The position numbers and the translations under genes were made by a program. Positions 1 to 7,564 of a stretch of DNA of 23,263 bases are shown here, piece by piece. This DNA comes from FEN-1219 sp037445815 (GTDB lineage Bacteria > Pseudomonadota > Gammaproteobacteria > Steroidobacterales > Rariloculaceae), in NCBI GenBank assembly GCA_037445815.1, contig JBBIJV010000029.1, positions 1-23,263 of the forward strand, read 5' to 3'. Numbering within the stretch: position 1 is the stretch's first letter; each line of letters begins with the position of its first letter. A model generated the notes under the pieces. The model worked only from the letters and a program-made list of their open reading frames with translations. It was not told the origin of the DNA and did no database searches.

Positions 1-1461
1 CTGCGCCGCCGCGCGATGCGCGTCCGCGACCGCAGCGCCTTCGACGGCGCGCGCGAGATGTGCCGGTACGGCCGCACCGGCCGCGTTCGCGGCCGCCGCG
101 ATCACGGCAGCTAGGTTCGCGACGAGCGCATCGGGAGCCGCCGTGACGTAGGCCGCCGGCTCGAAATGGTACTCGTACTGCGCTGCGTTCAAGAACGCGA
201 TGCTCGCGCCCTTGCGCGCCGCCTTGCGCACGCGATGCGCGACGATCGGTACCTCCATGCGCAGGTTCGAGCCGACGACGAAGATGCTTTGGCGCGTGTC
301 GAGCTCGGCAATCGCGCAGCCGAGGAGCGGCGCGCGTGGATCGTTCATGGAATCGCGGAAGTCGCGCTGGCGGAGCCGATAGTCGATGTTGTCGCTGCCC
401 AAGAAGCGCGTGATGCGCTGCAGGAGATACGCCTCCTCGAGCGTCGCGCTCGGCGAGACGAGCGTGCCGAGGCCGCTCGCGCCGCCGCCGTCGGTGGCTT
501 TCTTCAGTAGGGCCGCGGTCTGGAGCAGCGCGTCCTGCCACGGCACCTCGACCCACTTGCCGTCGCGCTTCACGCGCGGCGCGGCGAGCCGGTCGGGGCC
601 GTAGAGACCGTGGCAGCCGAAGCGGTCGCGGTCCGACAGCCAGGTCTCGTTGATCGCCTCGTTGTCGCGTGGCACCACGCGGCGCACTCGGCCGCGCAGA
701 ACGTGCGCGTACAGGTTGCTGCCGGCGCAGTCGTGCGGGCTCACGAGCGGCTTCGCGAGCATCTCCCAGGCGCGCGCGCTGTAGCGGTACGGCTTGTTGT
801 TCAGCGCGCCGACCGGGCAAAGATCGATGATGTTGCCGGACAGCTCGTGATCGACGCTCTTCTCGATGTACGTGCCGATCTCGGAGCGGTCGCTGCGGAA
901 GTTCGTGCCGAGCTCCTGGATGCCGGCGATCTCGGCGCCGAAGCGCACGCAGCGCGTGCAGTGGATGCAGCGCGTCATGTCCGTCGACACCAACGGCCCC
1001 AGGTTCTTGTCTTTGACGATGCGCTTCCGTTCCGTGTAGCGCGACACGTCGCGGCCGAAGCCCATCGCGAGATCTTGCAGCTCGCATTCGCCGCCCTGAT
1101 CGCAGATCGGGCAGTCGAGCGGATGGTTGATGAGCAGGAACTCCATCGTCGCCTTTTGCGCCGAGATCGCGCGCTTCGAGCGCGTGAACACCTTCATGCC
1201 CTCGGTGACGGGCGTCGCGCAGGCCGGCAACGGCTTCGGGGCCTTCTCGACCTCGACCAGGCACATGCGGCAATTCGCGGCGATCGTGAGCTTCGGGTGA
1301 TAGCAGAACCGCGGCACGTAGATGTCGGCCGCATCCGTCACCTCGATGATCATCTGGCCCTTGCGCGCTTTGAGCGGCACGCCGTTGACCTCGATGTTGA
1401 CCACGTTCGGGTCGGTGGGCGGCGGAGCGGCCCCCGTCGTTGTCGGTGCCGGCGTGCTCAT
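1..1461 (-). CDS. nuoG: NADH-quinone oxidoreductase subunit G (NuoG), 3' end outside window
   Basis: This is the large iron-sulfur subunit of the peripheral arm of respiratory complex I, passing electrons from the NADH module towards quinone. The frame is open for 487 codons from an ATG at 1461 and leaves the window, so roughly the last third of the protein (judged from the usual family length) is missing. Visible motifs: an N-terminal 2Fe-2S site (C53, C64, C67, C81), a His-Cys3 4Fe-4S site (H113, C117, C120, C126), and a further 4Fe-4S site (C165, C168, C171, then C215 in CPVGAL). A molybdopterin-oxidoreductase-like domain begins around residue 221. The extra N7 cysteine set known from E. 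coli NuoG is not apparent in the visible part. The ATG overlaps the nuoF stop as ATGA, so translation is probably coupled. The identification is secure. Confidence 0.97.
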   Translation of the reverse strand, partial: MSTPAPTTTGAAPPPTDPNVVNIEVNGVPLKARKGQMIIEVTDAADIYVPRFCYHPKLTIAANCRMCLVEVEKAPKPLPACATPVTEGMKVFTRSKRAISAQKATMEFLLINHPLDCPICDQGGECELQDLAMGFGRDVSRYTERKRIVKDKNLGPLVSTDMTRCIHCTRCVRFGAEIAGIQELGTNFRSDRSEIGTYIEKSVDHELSGNIIDLCPVGALNNKPYRYSARAWEMLAKPLVSPHDCAGSNLYAHVLRGRVRRVVPRDNEAINETWLSDRDRFGCHGLYGPDRLAAPRVKRDGKWVEVPWQDALLQTAALLKKATDGGGASGLGTLVSPSATLEEAYLLQRITRFLGSDNIDYRLRQRDFRDSMNDPRAPLLGCAIAELDTRQSIFVVGSNLRMEVPIVAHRVRKAARKGASIAFLNAAQYEYHFEPAAYVTAAPDALVANLAAVIAAAANAAGAAVPAHLARAVEGAAVADAHRAAAQ

Positions 1462-2768
1462 GCGGCCACCGACGGCAGATCGTCGACGATGCTGCGGCCC
1501 TTGTGCTCGACCATGTACTCGAACTCGTGGCGGAAGTGCTTGATGAAGCTCTGCACGGGCCACGCCGCGGCGTCGCCGAACGCGCAGATCGTGTGGCCTT
1601 CTATCTTGTTCGCCACGTCGACGAGCATGTCGATGTCGGCCTTCGTGCCTTTGCCTTCCACGATGCGCGTGAGCACGCGATGCAGCCAGCCCGTGCCTTC
1701 GCGGCACGGCGTGCACTGACCGCACGACTCGGCGTGATAAAACCGCGAGATGCGCCGCAGCATCCTCACCATGCACGTGGTCTCGTCCATGACGATCGTC
1801 GCGCACGTGCCCAATCCCGAGCCCGCGGCCTTGATCGTGTCGAAATCCATGGTGAGCGTCATCATCTTCTCGGCCGGGATCACGGGGCACGACGAGCCGC
1901 CCGGAATCACGGCCTTCAACTTTCGGCCGCCGCGCATGCCGCCCGCGATCTCGAGCAGCTCCGGGAACGGGATGCCGAGCGGCAGCTCGTAGTTGCCGGG
2001 CTTCTCCACGTGGCCCGAAACCGAGAAGATCGCCGTGCCGCCCGAGCCCTTCACGCCCAGATCGGCGAACCACTGCGAGCCCTTGCGCAGGATCGTCGGA
2101 AGCGACGCGATACTCTGCGTGTTGTTGATGGTGGTCGGCGCGCCGTAGAGCCCGAAGTTGGCCGGGAACGGCGGCTTGAAGCGCGGCTTGCCCTGCTTGC
2201 CCTCGAGCGACTCGAGCAGCGCCGTCTCCTCGCCGCAGATGTAAGCGCCGGCGCCCACGTAGGTGTGGATGTCGAGATCGATGCCGGAGCCGCGAATGTT
2301 CTTGCCGAGTAGCCCGGCCGCGTAGGCTTCCTTCAAAGCCTGCTCGAAGCGCGGCACGGGCTCGGCCATGAACTCGCCGCGGATGTAGTTGTAGGCCACC
2401 GTCGCGCCGATCGCGTAGGCCTCGAGCGCCAAACCCTCGACGAGCGCGTGCGGGTTGAACCGCAGGATGTCGCGGTCGTGACAGGTGCCGGGCTCGCTCT
2501 CGTCGGAGTTGCAGACGAGGTACTTCTGCATGGCGCCCAAGCGCGGCATGAAGCTCATCTTCACGCCGGTGGGGAAGCCCGCGCCGCCCCGGCCGCGCAA
2601 GCCCGACTTCTTGACCTCGTCGATGATCGTGTCGCGCGTGAGCTCGCCGCGCAGCACCCTCTCCCACACCTCGTAGCCGCCGATCTTGCGGTACGTCTCG
2701 TAAGTGTGCGACTCGCTGCCGTACTTCAGCGTCTCGAAGACCACCTGGTTGAACTGTCGCTCGGCCAC
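1458..2768 (-). CDS. nuoF: NADH-quinone oxidoreductase subunit F (NuoF)
   Basis: This is the NADH-oxidising flavoprotein of complex I; it binds NADH and FMN and carries cluster N3 on the cytoplasmic side. The protein is 436 residues, a normal length. The glycine-rich nucleotide site GLRGRGGAGFPTG is at about 56-68 and the flavin-site region GAGAYICGEETAL at 172-184. The N3 ligands are C349, C352, C355 (SCGQCTPC) and C395 (HTICAFGD). The start is GTG at 2768, with AAGGA 8 bp upstream (2777-2781) and only 4 bp after the nuoE stop. The 3' end overlaps nuoG by 4 bp. It sits in a contiguous nuoA-G run and shows nothing unusual apart from the GTG start. Confidence 0.98.
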   Translation of the reverse strand: MAERQFNQVVFETLKYGSESHTYETYRKIGGYEVWERVLRGELTRDTIIDEVKKSGLRGRGGAGFPTGVKMSFMPRLGAMQKYLVCNSDESEPGTCHDRDILRFNPHALVEGLALEAYAIGATVAYNYIRGEFMAEPVPRFEQALKEAYAAGLLGKNIRGSGIDLDIHTYVGAGAYICGEETALLESLEGKQGKPRFKPPFPANFGLYGAPTTINNTQSIASLPTILRKGSQWFADLGVKGSGGTAIFSVSGHVEKPGNYELPLGIPFPELLEIAGGMRGGRKLKAVIPGGSSCPVIPAEKMMTLTMDFDTIKAAGSGLGTCATIVMDETTCMVRMLRRISRFYHAESCGQCTPCREGTGWLHRVLTRIVEGKGTKADIDMLVDVANKIEGHTICAFGDAAAWPVQSFIKHFRHEFEYMVEHKGRSIVDDLPSVAA

Positions 2769-2772
2769 GGCG

Positions 2773-3279
2773 TCAGTCCTTCACCGCGTCGAGGATCTCG
2801 TCGACGCGCTTCGGCGTGAGATTCTCGTGATAAACATGGTCGACCATCATCATCGGTGCGCCGCAGCAAGCCGCGAGGCACTCTTCCTCGACCTTCAGAT
2901 AGAACTTGCCGTCGGGCGTGCTCTGGCCCGCCTTGATGCCGAGCCGCTTCTCGACGTGCGCGAGGATATCGTCGCCGCCGCGCAGCATGCACGAGATGTT
3001 CGTGCACACCGAGATGCTGTGCCGCCCGACGGGCTTCGTCTCGAACATCGAATAGAACGTGGCCACCTCGAACACCTGGATCGGCGGCAGCTTCAAGTAC
3101 TCGGCCACGGCGGTCATGAGCTCGGTCGTCAGGTAGCCGCCGTTCTCGTGCTGCACGGCGTGCAGCGCTCCGATCACGGCCGAGCGCTGCCGGCCGGGCG
3201 GGAACTTCGCCACCCAGTGGTCGATTTCCGCGCGGACGTGCGCGGACAGGAGGCCCGTTTCGGCGGCGTGCTCGCTCAT
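2773..3279 (-). CDS. nuoE: NADH-quinone oxidoreductase subunit E (NuoE)
   Basis: This is the 24-kDa-type thioredoxin-fold subunit of the complex I NADH module, paired with NuoF and holding the 2Fe-2S cluster N1a. The protein is 168 residues. The expected ligand pattern is present: C92-x4-C97 in the VCTNISC stretch, then C134-x3-C138 in ECLAACCG. The motif FEVATFYSMF (about 70-79) is typical of the family. The ATG at 3279 overlaps the nuoD stop as ATGA, indicating translational coupling. The next gene, nuoF, starts 4 bp after this stop. Confidence 0.98.
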   Translation of the reverse strand: MSEHAAETGLLSAHVRAEIDHWVAKFPPGRQRSAVIGALHAVQHENGGYLTTELMTAVAEYLKLPPIQVFEVATFYSMFETKPVGRHSISVCTNISCMLRGGDDILAHVEKRLGIKAGQSTPDGKFYLKVEEECLAACCGAPMMMVDHVYHENLTPKRVDEILDAVKD

Positions 3280-4529
3280 CGGTCGATCTCGCCGAAAACG
3301 ATGTCTTGAGTGCCGATCACGGCCACGACGTCGGCCAGCATGTGCCCGACGACCATCTCGTTGAGCGCCGCGAGGTGGGGAAAGCCCGGGGCGCGCACCT
3401 TGAGGCGATACGGCTTGTTCGCGCCGTCCGAGATCAGATAAACGCCGAGCTCGCCCTTCGGCGCCTCGACGGCTGCATACGACTCCCCCTCCGGCACGCA
3501 GTAGCCTTCAGTGAACAGTTTGAAGTGATGAATCAACGACTCCATGTCGTCCTTCATCTCGATGCGCCGCGGCGGCACGACCTTGTGGTCGTCGACGCTG
3601 ATCGGGCCCGGATTCGCGCGTAGCCAATCGACGCACTGCTTGATGATGCGGTTCGATTGACGCATCTCCTCGACGCGTACGAGGTAGCGGTCGTAGCAAT
3701 CGCCGTTGACGCCGACCGGAACGTCGAAATCCAGCTTGTCGTAGACCTCGTACGGCTGTTTCTTGCGCAAGTCCCAGGCGACTCCGGAGCCGCGCAGCAT
3801 CGGCCCCGAGAAGCCGAGCTGCAGCGCGCGCTCCGGAGACACGACGCCGATGTTCACCGTGCGCTGCTTCCAGATGCGATTGTCGGTGAGCAGCGTCTCG
3901 TACTCGTCGACGTTCTTCGGGAAGCGCTGCGTGAAGTCGTCGATGAAGTCGAGCAGCGAGCCGCTGCGCGCTTCGTTGAGCCGCTTGAGCTCCTTCTCGT
4001 CACGGTTCGGCGAAGGCTGATACCTCGGCATCGTGTCCGGCAAGTCGAGGCGCACGCCGCCGGGACGGTAGTACGTGGCGTGCATGCGCGTGCCCGAGAC
4101 CGCCTCGTAGCAGTCCATGAGGTCCTCGCGCTCGCGGAAGCAGTACAGGAACATCGCCATCGCGCCGATGTCGAGGCCGTGCGCGCCGAGCCACATCAGG
4201 TGGTTCAGCAGCCGCGTGATCTCGTCGAACATCACGCGGATGTACTGGGCGCGAATCGGCGGCGTGATGCCGAGCAGCCGCTCGATCGCGAGCACGTAGG
4301 CGTGCTCGTTGCACATCATCGAAACGTAGTCGAGCCGGTCCATGTAGCCGATCGACTGATTGAACGGCTTCGTCTCGGCAAGCTTCTCCGTAGCGCGGTG
4401 CAAGAGGCCGACGTGCGGATCCGCCTTCTGGATCACCTCGCCGTCCATCTCCAGCACGAGCCGCAGCACACCGTGCGCCGCCGGGTGCTGGGGGCCGAAG
4501 TTCAAAGTGAAATTTTGAATCTCAGGCAC
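3276..4529 (-). CDS. nuoD: NADH-quinone oxidoreductase subunit D (NuoD, 49-kDa type)
   Basis: This is the 49-kDa-type subunit of complex I. With NuoB it forms the quinone-binding site at the junction of the peripheral and membrane arms; the family descends from the NiFe-hydrogenase large subunit. The protein is 417 residues, full length. The N-terminal FGPQHPAAHGVLRL (11-24), the DYVSMMCNEHAY stretch and the C-terminal DIVFGEIDR are family hallmarks. The predicted start is GTG at 4529, which lies inside the last codons of nuoC (8-bp overlap), with an AGGGA about 8 bp upstream. nuoC and nuoD are separate genes here, unlike the fused nuoCD of enterobacteria. Confidence 0.98.
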   Translation of the reverse strand: MPEIQNFTLNFGPQHPAAHGVLRLVLEMDGEVIQKADPHVGLLHRATEKLAETKPFNQSIGYMDRLDYVSMMCNEHAYVLAIERLLGITPPIRAQYIRVMFDEITRLLNHLMWLGAHGLDIGAMAMFLYCFREREDLMDCYEAVSGTRMHATYYRPGGVRLDLPDTMPRYQPSPNRDEKELKRLNEARSGSLLDFIDDFTQRFPKNVDEYETLLTDNRIWKQRTVNIGVVSPERALQLGFSGPMLRGSGVAWDLRKKQPYEVYDKLDFDVPVGVNGDCYDRYLVRVEEMRQSNRIIKQCVDWLRANPGPISVDDHKVVPPRRIEMKDDMESLIHHFKLFTEGYCVPEGESYAAVEAPKGELGVYLISDGANKPYRLKVRAPGFPHLAALNEMVVGHMLADVVAVIGTQDIVFGEIDR

Positions 4530-5256
4530 TGCCGGGATCCCTGACTTTGAGGTCCGGCTCGTAGCGCGCGTCGTCGCGGATGACTTTCGGCACGAGCGTG
4601 CGAGACACGATGCTCACGGGCTCGTAGACGACGCGGCCCTTCGCGGGGTCGTAGCGCATTTCGACGTTGCCGATCAGCGGGAAGTCCTTGCGGAACGGAT
4701 GGCCGATGAAGCCGTAGTCCGTGAGCAATCGGCGCAGGTCCGGATGGCCGCGGAACAGGATGCCGTAGAGATCGAACGCCTCGCGCTCGAACCAATCCGC
4801 AGAGTTCCATATTTCGTAGACGGAGTCGACGATGGGCCGCTCGTCGCTCTCGCAGAAAACCTTGAGCCGCAGCCGGTGATTGTGCGTGATCGACAGCAGG
4901 TGATAGACCACGGCGAAACGCGCAGGCGGCTGATAAATGGCTTGCTCGGCGTCCTCGGCCGGCGGCGGCACGCCGCGCAGCGTGCCGCGGCTGAAGCCAG
5001 TCCCGGTCGCGCTGCTCGTCTGCCATTCGTCCTGGCCGTACGACTGGTAGTCGACGCCGCAAAGGTCCATCAACATCTCGAGCTTGATCTCGGGCTCGTC
5101 GCGCAGCGTGCGGCACACCTCGAGCAAATCGCCGGGCGCAACGCTGAACCCAAGCTCGCCCGTCGACGTCGGCAATCGCTCCACGCGTGTTGCGAGCTTG
5201 GCTTCGATCACGCCCGCCAGCGTGGCGTATCGCGGAGTGAGGTCTTTCTGCCGCAT
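4522..5256 (-). CDS. nuoC: NADH-quinone oxidoreductase subunit C (NuoC, 30-kDa type)
   Basis: This is the 30-kDa-type subunit of the complex I peripheral arm, a structural partner of NuoD. From the ATG at 5256 the protein is 244 residues; the frame stays open upstream inside nuoB, but only this start leaves a normal N-terminus. The signature WFEREAFDLYGILFRGHPDLRR (from residue 155) and the GHPFRKDFPLIG block are clear. A low-complexity insert of roughly 40 residues (about 71-112) splits the LCGVDY and FAVVYHLLS blocks, which are nearly adjacent in many short NuoC proteins; a similar insert is recalled in Xanthomonas NuoC. The start overlaps the nuoB stop by one base (TGATG). Confidence 0.96.
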   Translation of the reverse strand: MRQKDLTPRYATLAGVIEAKLATRVERLPTSTGELGFSVAPGDLLEVCRTLRDEPEIKLEMLMDLCGVDYQSYGQDEWQTSSATGTGFSRGTLRGVPPPAEDAEQAIYQPPARFAVVYHLLSITHNHRLRLKVFCESDERPIVDSVYEIWNSADWFEREAFDLYGILFRGHPDLRRLLTDYGFIGHPFRKDFPLIGNVEMRYDPAKGRVVYEPVSIVSRTLVPKVIRDDARYEPDLKVRDPGSA

Positions 5257-5759
5257 CACCGAGCGATGGTTTGAGTGCGCCGGATCTTCTGCTGCAGCTG
5301 AAGGATTCCGAACAACAGGGCCTCCGCGCTCGGCGGACAACCGGGAACGTAGACGTCCACGGGCACGATGCGATCGCAGCCGCGGACGACCGAATACGAA
5401 TAGTGGTAGTAGCCGCCGCCGTTGGCGCACGACCCCATCGAGATGACCCAGCGCGGCTCTGGCATCTGGTCGTAGACCCTGCGCAGCGCCGGCGCCATTT
5501 TGTTCACGAGCGTGCCGGCCACGATCATGACGTCGGACTGTCGCGGGCTCGGGCGAAACACCACGCCGAAACGGTCGAGGTCGTAGCGCGACGCCCCGGC
5601 GTGCATCATCTCCACGGCGCAGCACGCGAGGCCGAACGTCATCGGCCAGAGCGAGCCCGTGCGCGCCCAGTTCACGAGGTCGTCCACCTTCGTGACGAAG
5701 AAACCCTTCTCCATCACCTCCGGCGCATCGAACGGCAAATCCTTTGCGCTCAATCCCAC
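5256..5759 (-). CDS. nuoB: NADH-quinone oxidoreductase subunit B (NuoB)
   Basis: This is the PSST-type subunit of complex I, holding the terminal cluster N2 that reduces quinone. With the proposed start the protein is 167 residues, matching family length. The N2 ligands are the tandem C46-C47 (GLACCAVEMMHAG), C111 (MGSCANGGGYY) and C141 (VPGCPPSAEAL). The open frame extends about 73 codons further upstream, but that part is an out-of-frame reading of nuoA. GTG at 5759 is chosen because GGGAG (5767-5771) lies 7 bp upstream; TTG at 5753 is a possible alternative. The gene overlaps nuoA by about 10 bp and nuoC by 1 bp. Confidence 0.96.
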   Translation of the reverse strand: MGLSAKDLPFDAPEVMEKGFFVTKVDDLVNWARTGSLWPMTFGLACCAVEMMHAGASRYDLDRFGVVFRPSPRQSDVMIVAGTLVNKMAPALRRVYDQMPEPRWVISMGSCANGGGYYHYSYSVVRGCDRIVPVDVYVPGCPPSAEALLFGILQLQQKIRRTQTIAR

Positions 5760-6106
5760 TCCAGGGCTCCCTTGCGCCACTCGTATACGAATCCGACTAC
5801 GAGTACGGCCAAAAATATCCCCATGGCGGCGAGCCCGAACCCGCCGACCGCGTCGAGCGATACGGCCCACGGAAAAAGGAACGCGATCTCGAGATCGAAA
5901 ATGATGAACAGGATCGCGACGAGGTAATAACGAACGTCGAACCGCATCCGCGTGTCTTCGAATGCGTCGAAGCCGCATTCGTACGCCGACAGCTTTTCGG
6001 GATCCTTGCGCCCGCTACCGAACAAGAAGCCCGCCCCCAATAGCGCAACGCTGATGGCACCGGCGATTACGAAGAAGACGAGGATCGGTGCGTAATTTGC
6101 GAGCAT
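5750..6106 (-). CDS. nuoA: NADH-quinone oxidoreductase subunit A (NuoA)
   Basis: This is a small membrane subunit of complex I at the junction between the membrane and peripheral arms. The protein is 118 residues with three hydrophobic segments (about 5-27, 61-80 and 87-108). The conserved loop SAYECGFDAFEDTRMRFDVRYYL lies between the first and second; its Cys and acidic residues are typical of the quinone-site loop. The start is ATG at 6106, without a strong Shine-Dalgarno. It is the first gene of the nuo operon and lies just downstream of a recognisable promoter. Confidence 0.97.
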   Translation of the reverse strand: MLANYAPILVFFVIAGAISVALLGAGFLFGSGRKDPEKLSAYECGFDAFEDTRMRFDVRYYLVAILFIIFDLEIAFLFPWAVSLDAVGGFGLAAMGIFLAVLVVGFVYEWRKGALEWD

Positions 6107-6134
6107 AGTCGGTTGCGGCTCGAAACCGGCGCGG

Positions 6135-6163
6135 ATTGTAGCAGCCGGTTCGGCCCGTGACAG
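6135..6163 (-). promoter_or_regulatory. Predicted sigma70-type promoter of the nuo operon
   Basis: On the minus strand a -35 box CTGTCA (6158-6163) is separated by 17 bp from a -10 box TACAAT (6135-6140). A TG one base upstream of the -10 makes it an extended -10. The expected transcription start would be about 20 bp before the nuoA ATG. It lies in the 80-bp gap between tRNA-Leu and nuoA, so nuo can be transcribed independently of the secG-tRNA transcript. This is a sequence match only. Confidence 0.6.
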
Positions 6164-6186
6164 CGATTTTTCCTGCGCGTTTTAGG

Positions 6187-6271
6187 TGGTGCCCACGGTC
6201 GGACTCGAACCGACACAGCTTTCGCCACTACCCCCTCAAGATAGCGTGTCTACCAATTCCACCACGTGGGC
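6187..6271 (-). tRNA. tRNA-Leu (anticodon GAG)
   Basis: An 85-nt tRNA with the long variable arm of a class II tRNA. The acceptor stem GCCCACG pairs with CGTGGGC. The D arm has AATTGGTAGA. The anticodon stem CTATC/GGTAG encloses the loop TTGAGGG, giving anticodon GAG, which reads CUC and CUU leucine codons. The T stem GTCGG/CCGAC encloses TTCGAGT. The discriminator A and CCA are encoded (6190-6187). It starts 7 bp after the secG stop, so it is probably cut out of a secG transcript, as in the secG-leuU arrangement of other gammaproteobacteria. Confidence 0.97.
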
Positions 6272-6278
6272 AAATTGC

Positions 6279-6659
6279 TCAGTTGTTCCTAGGCTCTGCC
6301 GGCGGCTCGCCGCCGGGCGGCACCGCTTCGGGTGCGTTCTCGAGATCCGGCACCGGTTGCTCGGCGGGCGGCGGGGTCGTGCCCTGCGGCGCGGGCGCAA
6401 CCTCGAGCAAGCTCGTCGGCGCCGTTCGCTGCGTCGCGAGATACGCGAGGCCCAGGCTCGTGGCGAAGAACAACGTCGCGAGCACGCCCGTCATTCGCGA
6501 GAAGAATGTCGCCGAGCCGCGCGCGCCGAATACCGTGCCCGACGCGCCTGCGCCGAAGCCCGTACCCGCATCGGCGCCCTTTCCGCGTTGCAGGAGCACG
6601 AGGCCGATGATCAATAGCGCGATGCCCACATGGGCAACCAATACGATCGTCTGCAACAT
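6279..6659 (-). CDS. secG: Protein translocase subunit SecG
   Basis: This is the small auxiliary subunit of the SecYEG inner-membrane protein channel, which helps SecA-driven export. The protein is 126 residues with two membrane segments (about 3-22 and 53-76). They flank the conserved LQRGKGADAGTGFGAGASG loop and the VFGARGSATFFSR motif. The tail from about residue 78 is proline- and glutamate-rich and is longer than the minimal SecG. The ATG at 6659 is 19 bp after the tpiA stop. tRNA-Leu follows immediately. Confidence 0.96.
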   Translation of the reverse strand: MLQTIVLVAHVGIALLIIGLVLLQRGKGADAGTGFGAGASGTVFGARGSATFFSRMTGVLATLFFATSLGLAYLATQRTAPTSLLEVAPAPQGTTPPPAEQPVPDLENAPEAVPPGGEPPAEPRNN

Positions 6660-6678
6660 CTGAAACCGCTTTCTTCGT

Positions 6679-7437
6679 TTAAGCCGCAGCGCGAAAGATT
6701 TCGAGGAATTCCGCCGCGGAAAGTGACGCGCCGCCCACGAGCCCGCCGTCGATGTCCGCCATGGCGAGCAAGCTGCGCGCGTTTCCGCCTTTGACGCTGC
6801 CGCCGTAAAGAATGCTCAAACCAGCCGCGATTGTAGCATCCCGGGCCGCGACGATGCCGCGGATGAGCGCATGGACCTCCTGCGCCTGCTCCGGCGTCGC
6901 GGTGCGTCCCGTGCCGATCGCCCACACGGGCTCGTAAGCCACGACGGCCGTCGCGAAGGCCGCGACCCCGGCCGCCTCGAGGATCGCCGTCACCTGCCGC
7001 TCGACGACGGCGCGCGTGGCCCCGCTCTCGCGCTGCTCGAGTGTTTCGCCGACGCAAACGATCGGAACCAGCCCGGCCGCCTGCGCGGCCTTGAATTTCG
7101 CCGCGACGACGTCGTCCGTCTCGCCGAACAGGGCGCGCCTCTCCGAATGCCCCACGATGACGTGGGTGCAGCCCACGTCCGTCAGCATCTGCCCGGAGAC
7201 CTCGCCCGTGTAGGCGCCCGTTCCGACCTGGGCTGCGACGTCCTGGGCGCCGAGCGCGATCGGGCTGCCTCTCAACCAATCGCGAACCGCTGGCAAATAG
7301 ACGTACGGCGGACAAAGCAGCATCGTCGCCGACGAGGTCGTGGATACCCCGGCCTTGAGCGCGGCGACGAGGCGCTCGCTCAGGGCGAGCGAGCCGTTCA
7401 TCTTCCAATTACCGGCAATCAAAGCCTTGCGCGCCAC
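6679..7437 (-). CDS. tpiA: Triosephosphate isomerase
   Basis: This cytoplasmic glycolytic and gluconeogenic enzyme interconverts dihydroxyacetone phosphate and glyceraldehyde 3-phosphate. The protein is 252 residues, a normal TIM-barrel length. Catalytic residues are visible: N10 and K12 (GNWKMNG), H97 (IVGHSERR) and E169 (VAYEPVWAIGTG). The phosphate-binding ILYGGSVKGGNA is near the C-terminus. The start is GTG at 7437, which places NWK at the usual distance from the N-terminus; no strong Shine-Dalgarno is seen. A 127-bp gap separates it from glmM and may hold a weak promoter. Confidence 0.97.
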   Translation of the reverse strand: MARKALIAGNWKMNGSLALSERLVAALKAGVSTTSSATMLLCPPYVYLPAVRDWLRGSPIALGAQDVAAQVGTGAYTGEVSGQMLTDVGCTHVIVGHSERRALFGETDDVVAAKFKAAQAAGLVPIVCVGETLEQRESGATRAVVERQVTAILEAAGVAAFATAVVAYEPVWAIGTGRTATPEQAQEVHALIRGIVAARDATIAAGLSILYGGSVKGGNARSLLAMADIDGGLVGGASLSAAEFLEIFRAAA

Positions 7438-7479
7438 GCGAGTCTCGCCGTGAAGGGTTTGCTTCCGTTGCGGGCCGGC

Positions 7480-7508
7480 AGCTTAAGGGCCGATGCGCCG
7501 CAACGCAA
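7480..7508 (-). promoter_or_regulatory. Possible weak promoter upstream of tpiA
   Basis: In the 127-bp glmM-tpiA gap, TTGCGT (7503-7508) is followed after 17 bp by TAAGCT (7480-7485). Each box matches only three of six sigma70 consensus bases, though the spacing is ideal and the site lies about 43 bp before the tpiA GTG. It could allow tpiA-secG-tRNA expression apart from the upstream genes. Nothing else is recognised in this gap. Confidence 0.3.
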
Positions 7509-7564
7509 CGCCGAAGAGGCGCAATATTCGTCGCCCCACCGCGGGAAATGGCCGGCGTCGCGCG

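Noticed and set aside
610..2312. Long plus-strand frames opposite nuoG and nuoF
   Set aside because: Both are antisense shadows of complex I genes with intact metal-binding motifs; the antisense products are low-complexity and unlike known proteins.
7495..7525. Terminator hairpin after glmM (GCGCC-TCTTC-GGCGT)
   Set aside because: Only about five pairs with one G-U and no T tract; it also overlaps the possible tpiA promoter.
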